In this document: piece by piece, positions 25,801 through 34,143 of the stretch
Layout of the letters: every line of letters begins with the position of its first letter
Numbering within the stretch: the stretch's first letter is position 1
NCBI GenBank assembly: GCA_022510545.1
Contig: JAFLTG010000017.1
Coordinates: forward strand, 1-42,613
DNA from: Lachnospiraceae bacterium
GTDB taxonomy: Bacteria; Bacillota; Clostridia; Lachnospirales; Lachnospiraceae
DNA: 42,613 bases
Direction of reading: 5' to 3'
Made by a program: the position numbers and the translations under genes
The notes under the pieces: model-generated
Told to the model about the DNA's origin: nothing
What the model saw: only the letters and a program-made list of their open reading frames with translations
Databases searched by the model: none

Positions 25801-26223
25801 TTAAAGATTAGCTGCTCCAAATCCATCCGGCAACAGTTCTACCAGAGTCTTAACCACATATTCATTAACAGATTTCGCTGTAATAATCCAGAAATCCTCA
25901 GGATTACAGAATTCCATCATCACCTGCCTGCATACTCCGCAAGGATAGGCGTAGTTGTCAATTTCCTTACCCTTAGCGCCTCCGACTATGGCAATTGCCC
26001 GGAAATTCCTTTCACCTTCGCTTACAGCCTTGAAAAATGCGGTACGTTCTGCGCAGTTTGTTGGAGAGTAGGCTGCGTTTTCGATGTTACAGCCGGTATA
26101 TATGGTTCCATCCTCAGTTAAAAGCGCTGCTCCTACCTGATAATTGGAATATGGTGAGTAGGAAGCTTGTCTTGCCGATAAGGCCGCTTCTATTAATGAT
26201 TTAATTACATTTTCTTCAGGCAC
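25801..26223 (-). CDS. cdd: Cytidine deaminase
   Basis: Deaminates cytidine and deoxycytidine to uridine and deoxyuridine in pyrimidine salvage. Zinc and catalytic residues are in NCAERTAF (Cys, Glu) and PCGVCRQVM (two Cys); SPYSNYQVGAALL and GCNIENAAY complete the family signature. GTG at 26223 is preferred since GAAAGGA lies eight bases upstream and yields the usual size of about 140 residues; an ATG ten codons earlier would leave this site inside the gene. It lies between punA and the amidohydrolase. Confidence 0.94.
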   Translation of the reverse strand: MPEENVIKSLIEAALSARQASYSPYSNYQVGAALLTEDGTIYTGCNIENAAYSPTNCAERTAFFKAVSEGERNFRAIAIVGGAKGKEIDNYAYPCGVCRQVMMEFCNPEDFWIITAKSVNEYVVKTLVELLPDGFGAANL

Positions 26224-26345
26224 TATACTTGTCCTTTCTACTAAATCAATCATATTTTAACTGCTAAACCTTAATAATATTTTAAATAACATTATTAATT
26301 TCTTAAAATAATCAATTATTAATTAACTTCTATGGTTAGTTAAAC

Positions 26346-27179
26346 CTAACAAACTTCTCCGAATTTCTTTATAGATTCTTTTAAAAGTTTCTCAAACTTA
26401 GGTGCTACTGCATTGGCTGCTTCCTGCACCTCTTCATGTGTTAAAGGAGCACTGTTCATACCTGCAGCAAGATTACTTACACAGGATACTCCACAGATTT
26501 TCATTCCCATATGATTAGCAGCGATTGCTTCTACTACTGTGCTCATACCAACTGCGTTGGCACCGAGGGTCTGGAGCATGCGGATTTCAGCCGGAGATTC
26601 GAAAGACGGTCCCGTAAGCTGTGCATATATTCCCTCAAAAAGTTCTATATCGTTTTCTTTTGCAGTATTTCTGATTATATCCTGCAAGTCTTCATCATAA
26701 ACATGGCTCATGTCCGGGAATCTTGTTCCCAGCTCGTCAATGTTAGCCCCGATAAGCGGATTGGGCGCAAATAATGAAATGTGGTCTTTGATAAGCATCA
26801 GGCTGCCTGCATGGAATTTCGGGTCGATTCCTCCGGAAGCGTTGGTCAGAAACAGTACTTTAGCCCCCATCATTTTCATAAGGCGTGCAGGAAGCACTAC
26901 ATCGGTAATCGGGTAGCCTTCATAATAGTGTACCCTGCCCTGCATAAGCACAACAGCAACTTTGTCAATATATCCGAAAATGAATTTACCTGCATGTCCC
27001 GGTACCGTGGAAACCGGAAAGCCCTCTATCTCAGAATAAGGAAGTTCGGATACTACTTCCACAGTCTTGGCAAAATTTCCAAGCCCAGAGCCAAGTACAA
27101 CGGCTACATCCGGTTTGAAATCTATCTTTTTCTTATAACAATCATAACATTTTAACAACTTCTCATATACTTCATTCAT
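26346..27179 (-). CDS. punA: Purine nucleoside phosphorylase (trimeric type)
   Basis: Phosphorolyses inosine and guanosine to free base and ribose-1-phosphate. The 277-residue sequence shows the phosphate-binding VVLGSGLG, the HYYEGY motif, LTNASGGI, and the C-terminal base site with GMSTVVEAIAANH and SCVSNLAAGM (usually containing Asn for 6-oxopurines), typical of the PNP I family. AGGGGG precedes the ATG. It is the first gene of a salvage unit running through cdd, an amidohydrolase, a MutS-like ATPase and rnhA; a promoter lies just upstream. Confidence 0.95.
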   Translation of the reverse strand: MNEVYEKLLKCYDCYKKKIDFKPDVAVVLGSGLGNFAKTVEVVSELPYSEIEGFPVSTVPGHAGKFIFGYIDKVAVVLMQGRVHYYEGYPITDVVLPARLMKMMGAKVLFLTNASGGIDPKFHAGSLMLIKDHISLFAPNPLIGANIDELGTRFPDMSHVYDEDLQDIIRNTAKENDIELFEGIYAQLTGPSFESPAEIRMLQTLGANAVGMSTVVEAIAANHMGMKICGVSCVSNLAAGMNSAPLTHEEVQEAANAVAPKFEKLLKESIKKFGEVC

Positions 27180-27210
27180 CGCAAATACCCCCTAAATTTA
27201 TTTAATTATT

Positions 27211-27238
27211 AGTATAGCATAAGAAAGGTGTTTTGCAA
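27211..27238 (-). promoter_or_regulatory. Promoter of the punA salvage operon
   Basis: Minus strand: -35 TTGCAA (27233-27238), 16-base spacer, -10 TATACT (27211-27216) with an extended TGC before it. The predicted start site is about 25 bases before punA. The -35 and part of the spacer overlap the 3' arm of the upstream terminator hairpin. Confidence 0.6.
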
Positions 27239-27264
27239 ATCATTTACTGACTTACAAAACACCT
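27226..27264 (-). terminator. Probable terminator of the DUF285 surface protein gene
   Basis: Perfect 10-bp inverted repeat AGGTGTTTTG / CAAAACACCT with a 19-base loop, 28 bases after the stop; on the minus strand it is followed by TTTCTTAT, a modest T run. Confidence 0.6.
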
Positions 27265-27292
27265 CTCCCCATTATTATGTCGTCACATCCGT

Positions 27293-30200
27293 TTATAAAA
27301 ATAGTCTTAATATATTTAAGTTATATGCTCCAATGCTAAATTTTACCGCCTTGCTGCCTGCATATACTGTGCTGTTAGCTTTAATTAATACAGTAGCTTT
27401 ACCTTTATAAACATTGTTCACGTATTCAACCGTATACTCGGTAGCCGGAACAGTTACCCAGGTCTTGCCTGACTTGCACTCTACCTTTATTTCAGCAGGC
27501 TTAACCTCAATACCATCTCCGATAAACTCCGGCTTTTTGACAATATTGCCGTCTTTATCCTTAAATGTAAGGGTGATTTTGGCTTTGGAAAGGTCATACC
27601 TGCTGTCAGAAGGCTTGGGATAAACTTTATATTGCCCTTTAGCATAGGTACCATCCGGCGTCTCATAGTTATTGCCTTTAGCTACAATCTTCACATATAC
27701 CGTTACCGGTTCATCAGTAACCGTAATGTTGTTTTGTTTACCCTTAATCTCGTTTGTATTACAAGCAGAATCAGCCCAGTAAGTAACGGTGTAATCAGAG
27801 GATTTTAACGATACGCCGTTCATACTTACATACGGAGCGGATTTATAAATTCCCGGTTTTCCGGTGTATACCTTGTCAAGAACTGAAACCTTCAATCCGT
27901 CATTCTCATCATTCAATGTAGCTTTATTGATCTTAAAATTACCGCTAAGCGCCTTACTGCCCTTGTAATTGCCAAGGAATGTCACCTTGTATTTCGCTTT
28001 GTCACCAACTTTCTTATTGCTGCTGCAGGTAACCTTATAATCGGTACCATAGACTAATGGTTCAGTTTTTCCTTTATATTTAACAGTAATATCATCTTTT
28101 TTGAGAATTACGCCATTAGGCTTGAAAGTATATCCGGTTTTATTACTGAGATCAACCTCCATGTCTGTAGCAGGCGCCGCAATTGGCTTGATTTTATAAC
28201 TCTTTGTGACGCTTCCTGTGTAATATCCCCTGCCTGCAACAGTTACTTTAACGGTTCCCGCATTTGTAACATCTTTGGAATATGTGGCAATATAATCTGT
28301 TTCTGCAAGATTTTCTTTGGTTTTAGAATCTTTTACTACAGGAATAAGTTTATGTGCTTCTCCATCATAGGTTACACTCTTATCAACCGTAACGGTGAAC
28401 TTCTTTAAATCTTTCTTACTTATCACCTTGATATTAAGCTTACGTTCTCCACTGAAATTGCCTGTATCTTTTGCCTTAATTGTTACCACACCATTTCCGG
28501 TCCATTTCTGGTTGCCTTCGACAGTGAAATCTTTGGAAGTAAGTTTCACGCCGTAGTATATCAAAACAGGTGATGCCTTGGTTTTCTCTACAACCAGCAG
28601 GGTCGGACTGCCTGCTGAATCCAACACCATATTTCCGTTCTCGTCAAGTTCCACGCCTGTTATTTCTACATGGGAATCTGAGAGACTCTGTTTACCTATA
28701 GTAAATGTTTCTGACGTCTTGCCGGTATAGCTGCCTTTTCCGGTCACAGTGACTTTAGCATTTTCGGACGCCTTCACATTATTTGAGTACTTAACGGTAT
28801 AGTCAATGCCTTCGATAAGTTCATATCCATTGTAGGTTACCTCTATTGCAGGTTTGATGGCAGCTCCGGTGTATACGCTTTCCTTGTCTTCCTCATTTAC
28901 GAAACGTATATGGAAGCCGGTTTCATTATCGGGATCTTGCGAATCTTCGGAGCCACTCTTCTTTGTTACGGTCAATATAATTTGGCATTTCAGCTCATTT
29001 ATCGAATCATTGTATGTTATGACCAGAGTCTTGGTTCCTTCTGTACGCATGTTGATTGTGTCTGCATTCGTACTGTATTCAGTAACAGGTGTTACTTCTT
29101 CTTCCGCATCGTGATACTCTACCGTAAGGTCATCAAGGTTTAACTCGTCTCCACGCTCATAAATGGTTTTTGTCTTGGTAGCCGTGATATAAGGCTGACC
29201 TATTATATGGTTTTTGGTTATCACTATGCTGGAGCTTAATCCTTGCGGAAGTTCTGTTACCACCGTTCCTTCAGGATTCCTATACCATGTTCCTTCCGGT
29301 AATGAAACAGACAGGTTCAAGTTAAGCGGTGTGTGAATTGTAGACAGAGCATAGCAGTAAAGAAATATATTATCCATACTTTTAACCTGACTGGTATCAA
29401 AACCACTTAGATCTATACTTTTCAGATTATTGCAACCCCTAAACATACTAAGCATCCTTGTAACCTTACTGGTATCAAAGCTACTTACATCTATACTACT
29501 CAAAGTTTCGCAATCTCCAAACATACTTATCATTTGTGTAACCTGACTGGTTTTAAAGTTGCTTAAATCTATACTGCTCAACGCTTTGCAGCCATAAAAC
29601 ATTCGGCTCATATCTGTAACCTTACTTGTATCAAAGCTGCTTACATCTATACTACTCAACGCATCGCAGCCATCAAACATATAACTCATATCTGTAACAC
29701 GGCCGGTAGCAAAGTGGTTTACATCTATATCTATACTACTCAACCTTTCGCAGCCTGAAAACATAGACTTCATATTTGTAACATTTCTGGTATCAAATTT
29801 GCTTACATCTATACTACTCAGCATTTCGCAACCGGAAAACATACTATTCATCTTTGTAACATGGCTAGTATCAAAGCTACCCAAATCTATACTACTCAAC
29901 GCTTTGCAATTACTAAACATAGCACACATATCTATGACCTGACTGGTATCAAATTTGCTTACATCTATACTACTCAACGTTTCGCAGCCACTAAACATAC
30001 CCTGCATATCTGTAACCCTGTCAGTATAAAAACTGCTTATATCTATACTACTTAAGGTTTTGCAACCATAAAACAAATAACGCATATTTGTAACCTGGCT
30101 GACATCAAAGCCGCTTACATCTATACTACTCAACGCATCGCAATCATAAAACATATATGATGCATTGGTCATGCCCGTTACTTTAATTTCTGCGGATTTA

Positions 30201-32128
30201 ATATCATTTCTATACCTATACCAGGGTATTACGTCAGCCAAACTAAAGCCATTGGAAGTTGGGGCAAAATAATCCCCCGTTCCTGTCACTGTTAACTTTC
30301 CACTGACATCAATCATCCATACAATATGACCATAAACCTCATCAATAACCCCGCTTGCTATTCCTACTGCATCGATATAAACGAGCAGCTTTATTTCATA
30401 TGTCAGCTCATTGTATGTTATGGTCAGAGTCTTAGTTCCTTCCGTAGACATGTCGATTGAGGATGCATTCGTACTGTATTCAGATTCAGTAACGGGTGTT
30501 ACTTTTCCATCCTCATCATGATACACTACTGCCAGGTCTCCAAGGTCTATCACGTCTCCACATTTATAAACTGTCTTTTTCTTAGTAGCTGTAATATATG
30601 ACCTTACCGGGTTTACGGTCAGCTCTATTTCACATGCCAGCTCATTGTATGTTATGGTCAGAGTCTTGCTTCCTTCAGTTGACATATCGATTTCATCGGC
30701 ATTCGTGTTGTATTCAGTAACAGCTGTTACTTTTCCTTCATTATCAATATACTTTACTCTTAGGTCTTCAAGGTTTAACTCGTCTCCACACTTATAAACA
30801 ATCTTTGATTTATAAGCAGTGATATATGGCCCTGTTGCAGGTATGCTGCCTTTGGTTATCACTATGCTGTAGCCTAATCCTTGCGGAAGTGCTGTTATCG
30901 CTGTTTCATCAGACTTATACCATGTTCCTTGCGGTAACGAAATAGACCGGCTCAGATTAAGAGGCGTGTAAATTGTATACAGATTATTACACCCATAAAA
31001 CATTTCAGACACACTTGTAGCATTGCTGGTATCAAAGCTGCTTAAATCTATACTACTCAAATTTTCGCAGCCATAAAACACCCATCCCATTTCTGTAACT
31101 TGGCTGGTATTAAAACTGCTTACATCTATGCTGCTTAAGGTTTTGCAATTCTGAAACAGTCGACTAATATATCTAAGCTCGCCGGTATCAAAGCTGCTTA
31201 AATCTATACTACTCAAATTTTCACAATCATAAAACATCCAACGTATATCTCTAAGCTGGCTGGTTTCAAAACTGCTCACATCTATACTGCCCAACGATTT
31301 GCAACTATGAAACATACCATACATATCTTTAACCTGACTGGTATCTAAACTGCTTACATCTATACTCCCCAAAGTTTCACAATGATAAAACATATAATGC
31401 ATATTTGTAACCTTACTGGTATCAAAGCTGCTTAAATCTATGCTATTCAACATTTTACATTCCCAAAACATATATGATGCATCGGTCATGCCCGTTACTT
31501 TAATTTCTGCGGATTTAATATCATTTCTATAACTATACCAAGGCACTCTGCTAGAGGAACTTGAGCCAATGGAAGTTGGGGAAGAAAAATCACCCGTTCC
31601 TGTAACTGTTAACTTTCCATCGCCATCAATTACCCATGTAATATTGCCATATTCCTCATCAATAACGCCTCCTGCTATATCCCCTTCAGCGATGGGCATA
31701 GTATCCTCTGCATTTTCATCAGCTAAAAGCTGTGCCTCATCTTCTGAAGTTTCATCAACATCGCTTGTTACTGCATCACCTTCCGTCAACTCGGAGTTAT
31801 CAGTTTCTTTATCAATTTTGCTTTCATCCGTTAATGAATCTGAGTTTTCCTCTGCATCAGAATCATTCGATGAGCCGTTTTCTCCGGATGCATCTGAATC
31901 TTCTTCGGTTTCAGCTTCTTCTTCCATGTCTGATTGACTTATCGGGTCAATATCATCTGATACAGCTGACTCACTTGTCAAACCGGCTTCTGTTTCGACA
32001 TCCGCATCACCCGCCATATCAGGAGCTTCCGCTGCCATTGCCACATATGTATCCATCGATGCAAATACCATAGATACACTAAGTGCCAGAGCCAAAATCC
32101 TTTTTTTTAATAAACTTGTTTTTCTCAT
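27293..32128 (-). CDS. DUF285/BspA-type repeat surface protein (1611 aa)
   Basis: A secreted multidomain protein. Order: signal peptide (1-32, ending YVAMAA), a very acidic Ser/Asp/Glu-rich linker (about 35-145), a domain with WVIDGDGKLTVTGTGD, seven 26-residue repeats of the form MxxMFxxCxxLxSIDxSSFDTSxV (about 212-390), two Ig-like Big_3-type domains (about 433-586), a second copy of the GKLTVTGTGD domain, eleven more 26-residue repeats (about 652-935), a third Big_3-type domain, and about six Ig/MBG-like beta domains (1079-1600, with YTGKTSETFTI-like endings). It ends without a sorting motif, SLH or membrane anchor, so retention at the surface is unexplained. ATG has GAGG seven bases upstream. 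A putative adhesin under control of an operator-bearing promoter. Confidence 0.88.
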   Translation of the reverse strand: MRKTSLLKKRILALALSVSMVFASMDTYVAMAAEAPDMAGDADVETEAGLTSESAVSDDIDPISQSDMEEEAETEEDSDASGENGSSNDSDAEENSDSLTDESKIDKETDNSELTEGDAVTSDVDETSEDEAQLLADENAEDTMPIAEGDIAGGVIDEEYGNITWVIDGDGKLTVTGTGDFSSPTSIGSSSSSRVPWYSYRNDIKSAEIKVTGMTDASYMFWECKMLNSIDLSSFDTSKVTNMHYMFYHCETLGSIDVSSLDTSQVKDMYGMFHSCKSLGSIDVSSFETSQLRDIRWMFYDCENLSSIDLSSFDTGELRYISRLFQNCKTLSSIDVSSFNTSQVTEMGWVFYGCENLSSIDLSSFDTSNATSVSEMFYGCNNLYTIYTPLNLSRSISLPQGTWYKSDETAITALPQGLGYSIVITKGSIPATGPYITAYKSKIVYKCGDELNLEDLRVKYIDNEGKVTAVTEYNTNADEIDMSTEGSKTLTITYNELACEIELTVNPVRSYITATKKKTVYKCGDVIDLGDLAVVYHDEDGKVTPVTESEYSTNASSIDMSTEGTKTLTITYNELTYEIKLLVYIDAVGIASGVIDEVYGHIVWMIDVSGKLTVTGTGDYFAPTSNGFSLADVIPWYRYRNDIKSAEIKVTGMTNASYMFYDCDALSSIDVSGFDVSQVTNMRYLFYGCKTLSSIDISSFYTDRVTDMQGMFSGCETLSSIDVSKFDTSQVIDMCAMFSNCKALSSIDLGSFDTSHVTKMNSMFSGCEMLSSIDVSKFDTRNVTNMKSMFSGCERLSSIDIDVNHFATGRVTDMSYMFDGCDALSSIDVSSFDTSKVTDMSRMFYGCKALSSIDLSNFKTSQVTQMISMFGDCETLSSIDVSSFDTSKVTRMLSMFRGCNNLKSIDLSGFDTSQVKSMDNIFLYCYALSTIHTPLNLNLSVSLPEGTWYRNPEGTVVTELPQGLSSSIVITKNHIIGQPYITATKTKTIYERGDELNLDDLTVEYHDAEEEVTPVTEYSTNADTINMRTEGTKTLVITYNDSINELKCQIILTVTKKSGSEDSQDPDNETGFHIRFVNEEDKESVYTGAAIKPAIEVTYNGYELIEGIDYTVKYSNNVKASENAKVTVTGKGSYTGKTSETFTIGKQSLSDSHVEITGVELDENGNMVLDSAGSPTLLVVEKTKASPVLIYYGVKLTSKDFTVEGNQKWTGNGVVTIKAKDTGNFSGERKLNIKVISKKDLKKFTVTVDKSVTYDGEAHKLIPVVKDSKTKENLAETDYIATYSKDVTNAGTVKVTVAGRGYYTGSVTKSYKIKPIAAPATDMEVDLSNKTGYTFKPNGVILKKDDITVKYKGKTEPLVYGTDYKVTCSSNKKVGDKAKYKVTFLGNYKGSKALSGNFKINKATLNDENDGLKVSVLDKVYTGKPGIYKSAPYVSMNGVSLKSSDYTVTYWADSACNTNEIKGKQNNITVTDEPVTVYVKIVAKGNNYETPDGTYAKGQYKVYPKPSDSRYDLSKAKITLTFKDKDGNIVKKPEFIGDGIEVKPAEIKVECKSGKTWVTVPATEYTVEYVNNVYKGKATVLIKANSTVYAGSKAVKFSIGAYNLNILRLFL
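29330..30172 (-). repeat. Second array of 78-bp (26-residue) DUF285 repeats
   Basis: Eleven tandem coding repeats within the 1611-residue protein; each unit has a conserved Cys and the SIDxSSFDTS core. One unit carries a two-residue insertion (SIDIDVNHFATG). High nucleotide similarity between units suggests expansion by unequal recombination. Confidence 0.85.
30960..31489 (-). repeat. First array of 78-bp (26-residue) DUF285 repeats
   Basis: Seven tandem coding repeats; conserved positions recur exactly 78 bases apart (for example the AAAAC before each repeat Cys at 30996 and 31074). Confidence 0.85.
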
Positions 32129-32141
32129 AATAATTCCTCAT
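32079..32141 (-). other. Possible overlapping 20-codon leader reading frame
   Basis: An ATG at 32141, preceded by AAAGGGAGGTCAA (a better ribosome binding site than that of the annotated start), opens a 20-codon frame that overlaps the beginning of the 1611-residue gene in another frame. Loss of one base from the A8 tract at 32101-32108 would join it in frame to the surface protein. It may be a regulatory leader or an alternative start. Confidence 0.35.
32101..32108. repeat. Homopolymeric A8/T8 tract in signal-peptide codons
   Basis: Eight A's on the coding strand span the end of codon 7 to codon 10 of the 1611-residue surface protein (Leu-Lys-Lys-Arg). Such tracts are prone to replication or transcription slippage. 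Confidence 0.8.
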
Positions 32142-32222
32142 TTGACCTCCCTTTAAGTGTTGAAGTGTTTTATTTGAGCACCTTACAATTGTATCTAAAA
32201 CACTCTTTAATTAACAATGCTT

Positions 32223-32251
32223 ATTTTAGAGTTTATAACTCTAATTGTCAA
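32223..32251 (-). promoter_or_regulatory. Surface-protein promoter with palindromic operator
   Basis: Minus strand: perfect -35 TTGACA (32246-32251), 17-base spacer, -10 TAAAAT (32223-32228). The spacer is filled by a perfect palindrome TTAGAGTT-N3-AACTCTAA (32226-32244), overlapping the -10. The divergent Xre gene begins about 50 bases away, making it the obvious candidate regulator. A weaker plus-strand promoter (TATACT at 32271-32276) may serve that gene. Confidence 0.72.
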
Positions 32252-32296
32252 TAGTTTTCCCCTAATCACTTATACTATTTCAGAGGTGTTATAAAT

Positions 32297-32521
32297 ATGA
32301 AATATAATGAAAGAATAAGGGAAATCAGAGAAGATAGTGCCTTAACACAACAGAAAATTGCTGACCTATTGCATATAGGACAGCGGACATATGCTGACTA
32401 TGAAAGCGGCAAGACAAGAATCCCTATTGATAACCTTTTAATTCTTGCCAAATTTTATGATGTATCTATGGATTATATATCCGGTGCAAGCAACACTAAA
32501 ACAGAATATCCAAAACAATAG
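32297..32521 (+). CDS. Xre-family helix-turn-helix regulator
   Basis: A 74-residue single-domain DNA-binding protein. The helix-turn-helix is at about residues 17-40 (TQQKIADLLHIGQRTYADYESGKTRIP), followed by the conserved helix LLILAKFYDVSMDYISG. No sensor domain is attached. AGAGGTG lies before the ATG. It is divergent from the 1611-residue surface protein gene, whose promoter contains a 19-bp palindrome, so it likely controls that gene and perhaps itself. This is the only plus-strand gene in the first 41 kb. Confidence 0.9.
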   Translation: MKYNERIREIREDSALTQQKIADLLHIGQRTYADYESGKTRIPIDNLLILAKFYDVSMDYISGASNTKTEYPKQ

Positions 32522-32541
32522 GCATCCGAATCATTGATCAT

Positions 32542-32573
32542 AAAAAAGAGATATCTTACAAGATATCCCTTTT
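32542..32573. terminator. Bidirectional terminator between xre and spoIVA
   Basis: GATATCTT / AAGATATC inverted repeat flanked by A-rich and T-rich ends (AAAAAAGA ... CCCTTTT), located between two convergent genes, 21 bases after the xre stop and 22 bases after the spoIVA stop. Confidence 0.65.
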
Positions 32574-32595
32574 CACATTAAACAACATCTGTTAT

Positions 32596-34083
32596 TTATA
32601 TTATTATGCAAACCATTCCACCATTACTATCATTAACAATCTTCTGCATAGTTTCTTGTAATTTCAACTGGCTCTCCTCATTGATCATAGCAATTTTGCC
32701 TGAAATTCCATCATTTACCAGCTGCTCTATGGTCTTTCCGAATATATTTGTCTCCCATATACCGTCATCACTGGTTCCGGTGTCTGAAATATACTCAATA
32801 AGGTCCTTAGCCTGCTGTTCTGTTCCTACTATAGGTGAGATTTCGGTTTCTATGCTTGCCTTGATCATATGTATGCTAGGACTTTCGGCCTTGATTTTAA
32901 CGCCAAACTTGTTTCCCTGTTTGATAACCTCAGGTTTTTCAAGCACTATCTCTTCCTTATCAGGCATTACTACGCCATAGCCTTTATAACGGACGGATTC
33001 CATTGCATGAAGCACCTTGGTGTACTCTCTTTTCATTCTGGCCATTTCCTTTAATGTGGTGAGCATCTGATATTCGCTTGTAATGGACTCGCCCACCAGA
33101 TCACTTATCATTTCATAGTAATAGCTGTCATCAGGATCTAAAATGATCTTTACACTGCCCTCTGACATATTGACGCCATCCAGCTTGCACTTTTTAATAT
33201 ATTCGCTCTCTAGCTCAAAGTTTGCCTTGGTGATATCCCTGACATTGGTCAGCTCACCCATAAGTTTCTTAATCTGGCATATGATATCCTGCTTCATCTT
33301 ATGGTCATATGCAAGCATTTCCACCCATTTAGGCATATAAAACTCTATCATTGTTAACGGAAATTCGTACAATATATTTTCCATGATACGATTAATATCT
33401 TCCTGCTTAAGCTGCTCGCAGTTTACAGGCATGACAGTAACATTGTATTTATCATGGATTTCATCCGCTAACTGTCTGGTTTCTTCCGAATAGGGCTTGG
33501 AGGAATTGAGAAGTACCAGAAAAGGCTTATTTATTTCCTGAAGCTCCCTTATAGTCCTCTCCTCCGCCTCTAAGAAGCTGCTTCGCGGCAATTCTCCGAA
33601 ACTTCCGTCACAGGTTATTACCACGCCTATTGTGGAATGGTCTTTGATAACCTTACGGGTTCCGATTTCCGCAGCCTTGGTAAAAGGAATCTCTTCCGCA
33701 GACCAGGGCGTTTTTACCAATCTCTCTGCATCTTCTTCCATATGGCCTGATGCTCCATCAACCATATAGCCTACACAGTCAATCAGCCTGACTTTGACAT
33801 TTATGTCCGCGCCTAACTGAATCTGCGCAGCCTCCTTGGGAATAAACTTTGGCTCGGTTGTAGTAATCGTCTTTCCTCCCGCGCTCTGCGGCAGTTCATC
33901 CTGCGCACGCTCTTTTTCATGCTCATTTTCCATATAGGGCAGGACAAGCAAATCCATAAACCTCTTGATAAACGTTGATTTTCCGGTCCTTACAGGGCCC
34001 ACAACCCCTATGTAAATCTCTCCGCCTGTTCTATCCTGTATGTCTTTGTATACTGCATATTCATTTCTGTTATTAATTTCCAT
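32596..34083 (-). CDS. spoIVA: Stage IV sporulation protein A, spore coat ATPase
   Basis: SpoIVA polymerises by ATP hydrolysis on the forespore surface and forms the basement layer of the spore coat; it is also needed for cortex assembly. The 495-residue protein has the Walker A GPVRTGKST (Lys35), the switch-like LIDCVGYMVDGASGH and the long conserved middle region (GVVITCDGSFGELPRSSFLEAE), with the membrane-contacting C-terminal tail GGMVCIII. Length and motifs match orthologues closely. GGAAGGGG lies seven bases before the ATG inside a hairpin arm, and a sigma-E-like promoter sits directly upstream. This is strong evidence that the organism makes endospores. Confidence 0.97.
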   Translation of the reverse strand: MEINNRNEYAVYKDIQDRTGGEIYIGVVGPVRTGKSTFIKRFMDLLVLPYMENEHEKERAQDELPQSAGGKTITTTEPKFIPKEAAQIQLGADINVKVRLIDCVGYMVDGASGHMEEDAERLVKTPWSAEEIPFTKAAEIGTRKVIKDHSTIGVVITCDGSFGELPRSSFLEAEERTIRELQEINKPFLVLLNSSKPYSEETRQLADEIHDKYNVTVMPVNCEQLKQEDINRIMENILYEFPLTMIEFYMPKWVEMLAYDHKMKQDIICQIKKLMGELTNVRDITKANFELESEYIKKCKLDGVNMSEGSVKIILDPDDSYYYEMISDLVGESITSEYQMLTTLKEMARMKREYTKVLHAMESVRYKGYGVVMPDKEEIVLEKPEVIKQGNKFGVKIKAESPSIHMIKASIETEISPIVGTEQQAKDLIEYISDTGTSDDGIWETNIFGKTIEQLVNDGISGKIAMINEESQLKLQETMQKIVNDSNGGMVCIII

Positions 34084-34091
34084 AAAAATAC

Positions 34092-34124
34092 CCCTTCCAT
34101 ACTTATTAAAATGTATGTGAAGGG
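34092..34124 (-). other. Hairpin overlapping spoIVA promoter and ribosome binding site
   Basis: CCCTTC-CATAC / GTATG-T-GAAGGG, 11 base pairs with a single bulged base and a ten-base loop. Transcripts reading through from the lactonase gene would form it and hide the spoIVA ribosome binding site (or terminate at the following TATTTTTAT); transcripts starting at the predicted sigma-E start in the loop would not. Confidence 0.6.
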
Positions 34125-34139
34125 ATATCCATTTATGAC
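34110..34139 (-). promoter_or_regulatory. Sigma-E-like promoter of spoIVA
   Basis: Minus strand: -35 GTCATAAA (34132-34139), 14-base spacer, -10 CATACATT (34110-34117), close to the Bacillus sigma-E pattern with -10 CATACAmT. Expected start near 34103, giving a 20-base leader. Mother-cell expression is known for spoIVA. Confidence 0.65.
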
Positions 34140-34143
34140 ATTA

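Noticed and set aside
29330-31489. CRISPR-like spaced repeats
   Set aside because: Periodicity is exactly 78 bases, in frame, with coding substitutions; these are protein repeats in one long gene, with no constant repeat and unique spacer structure.
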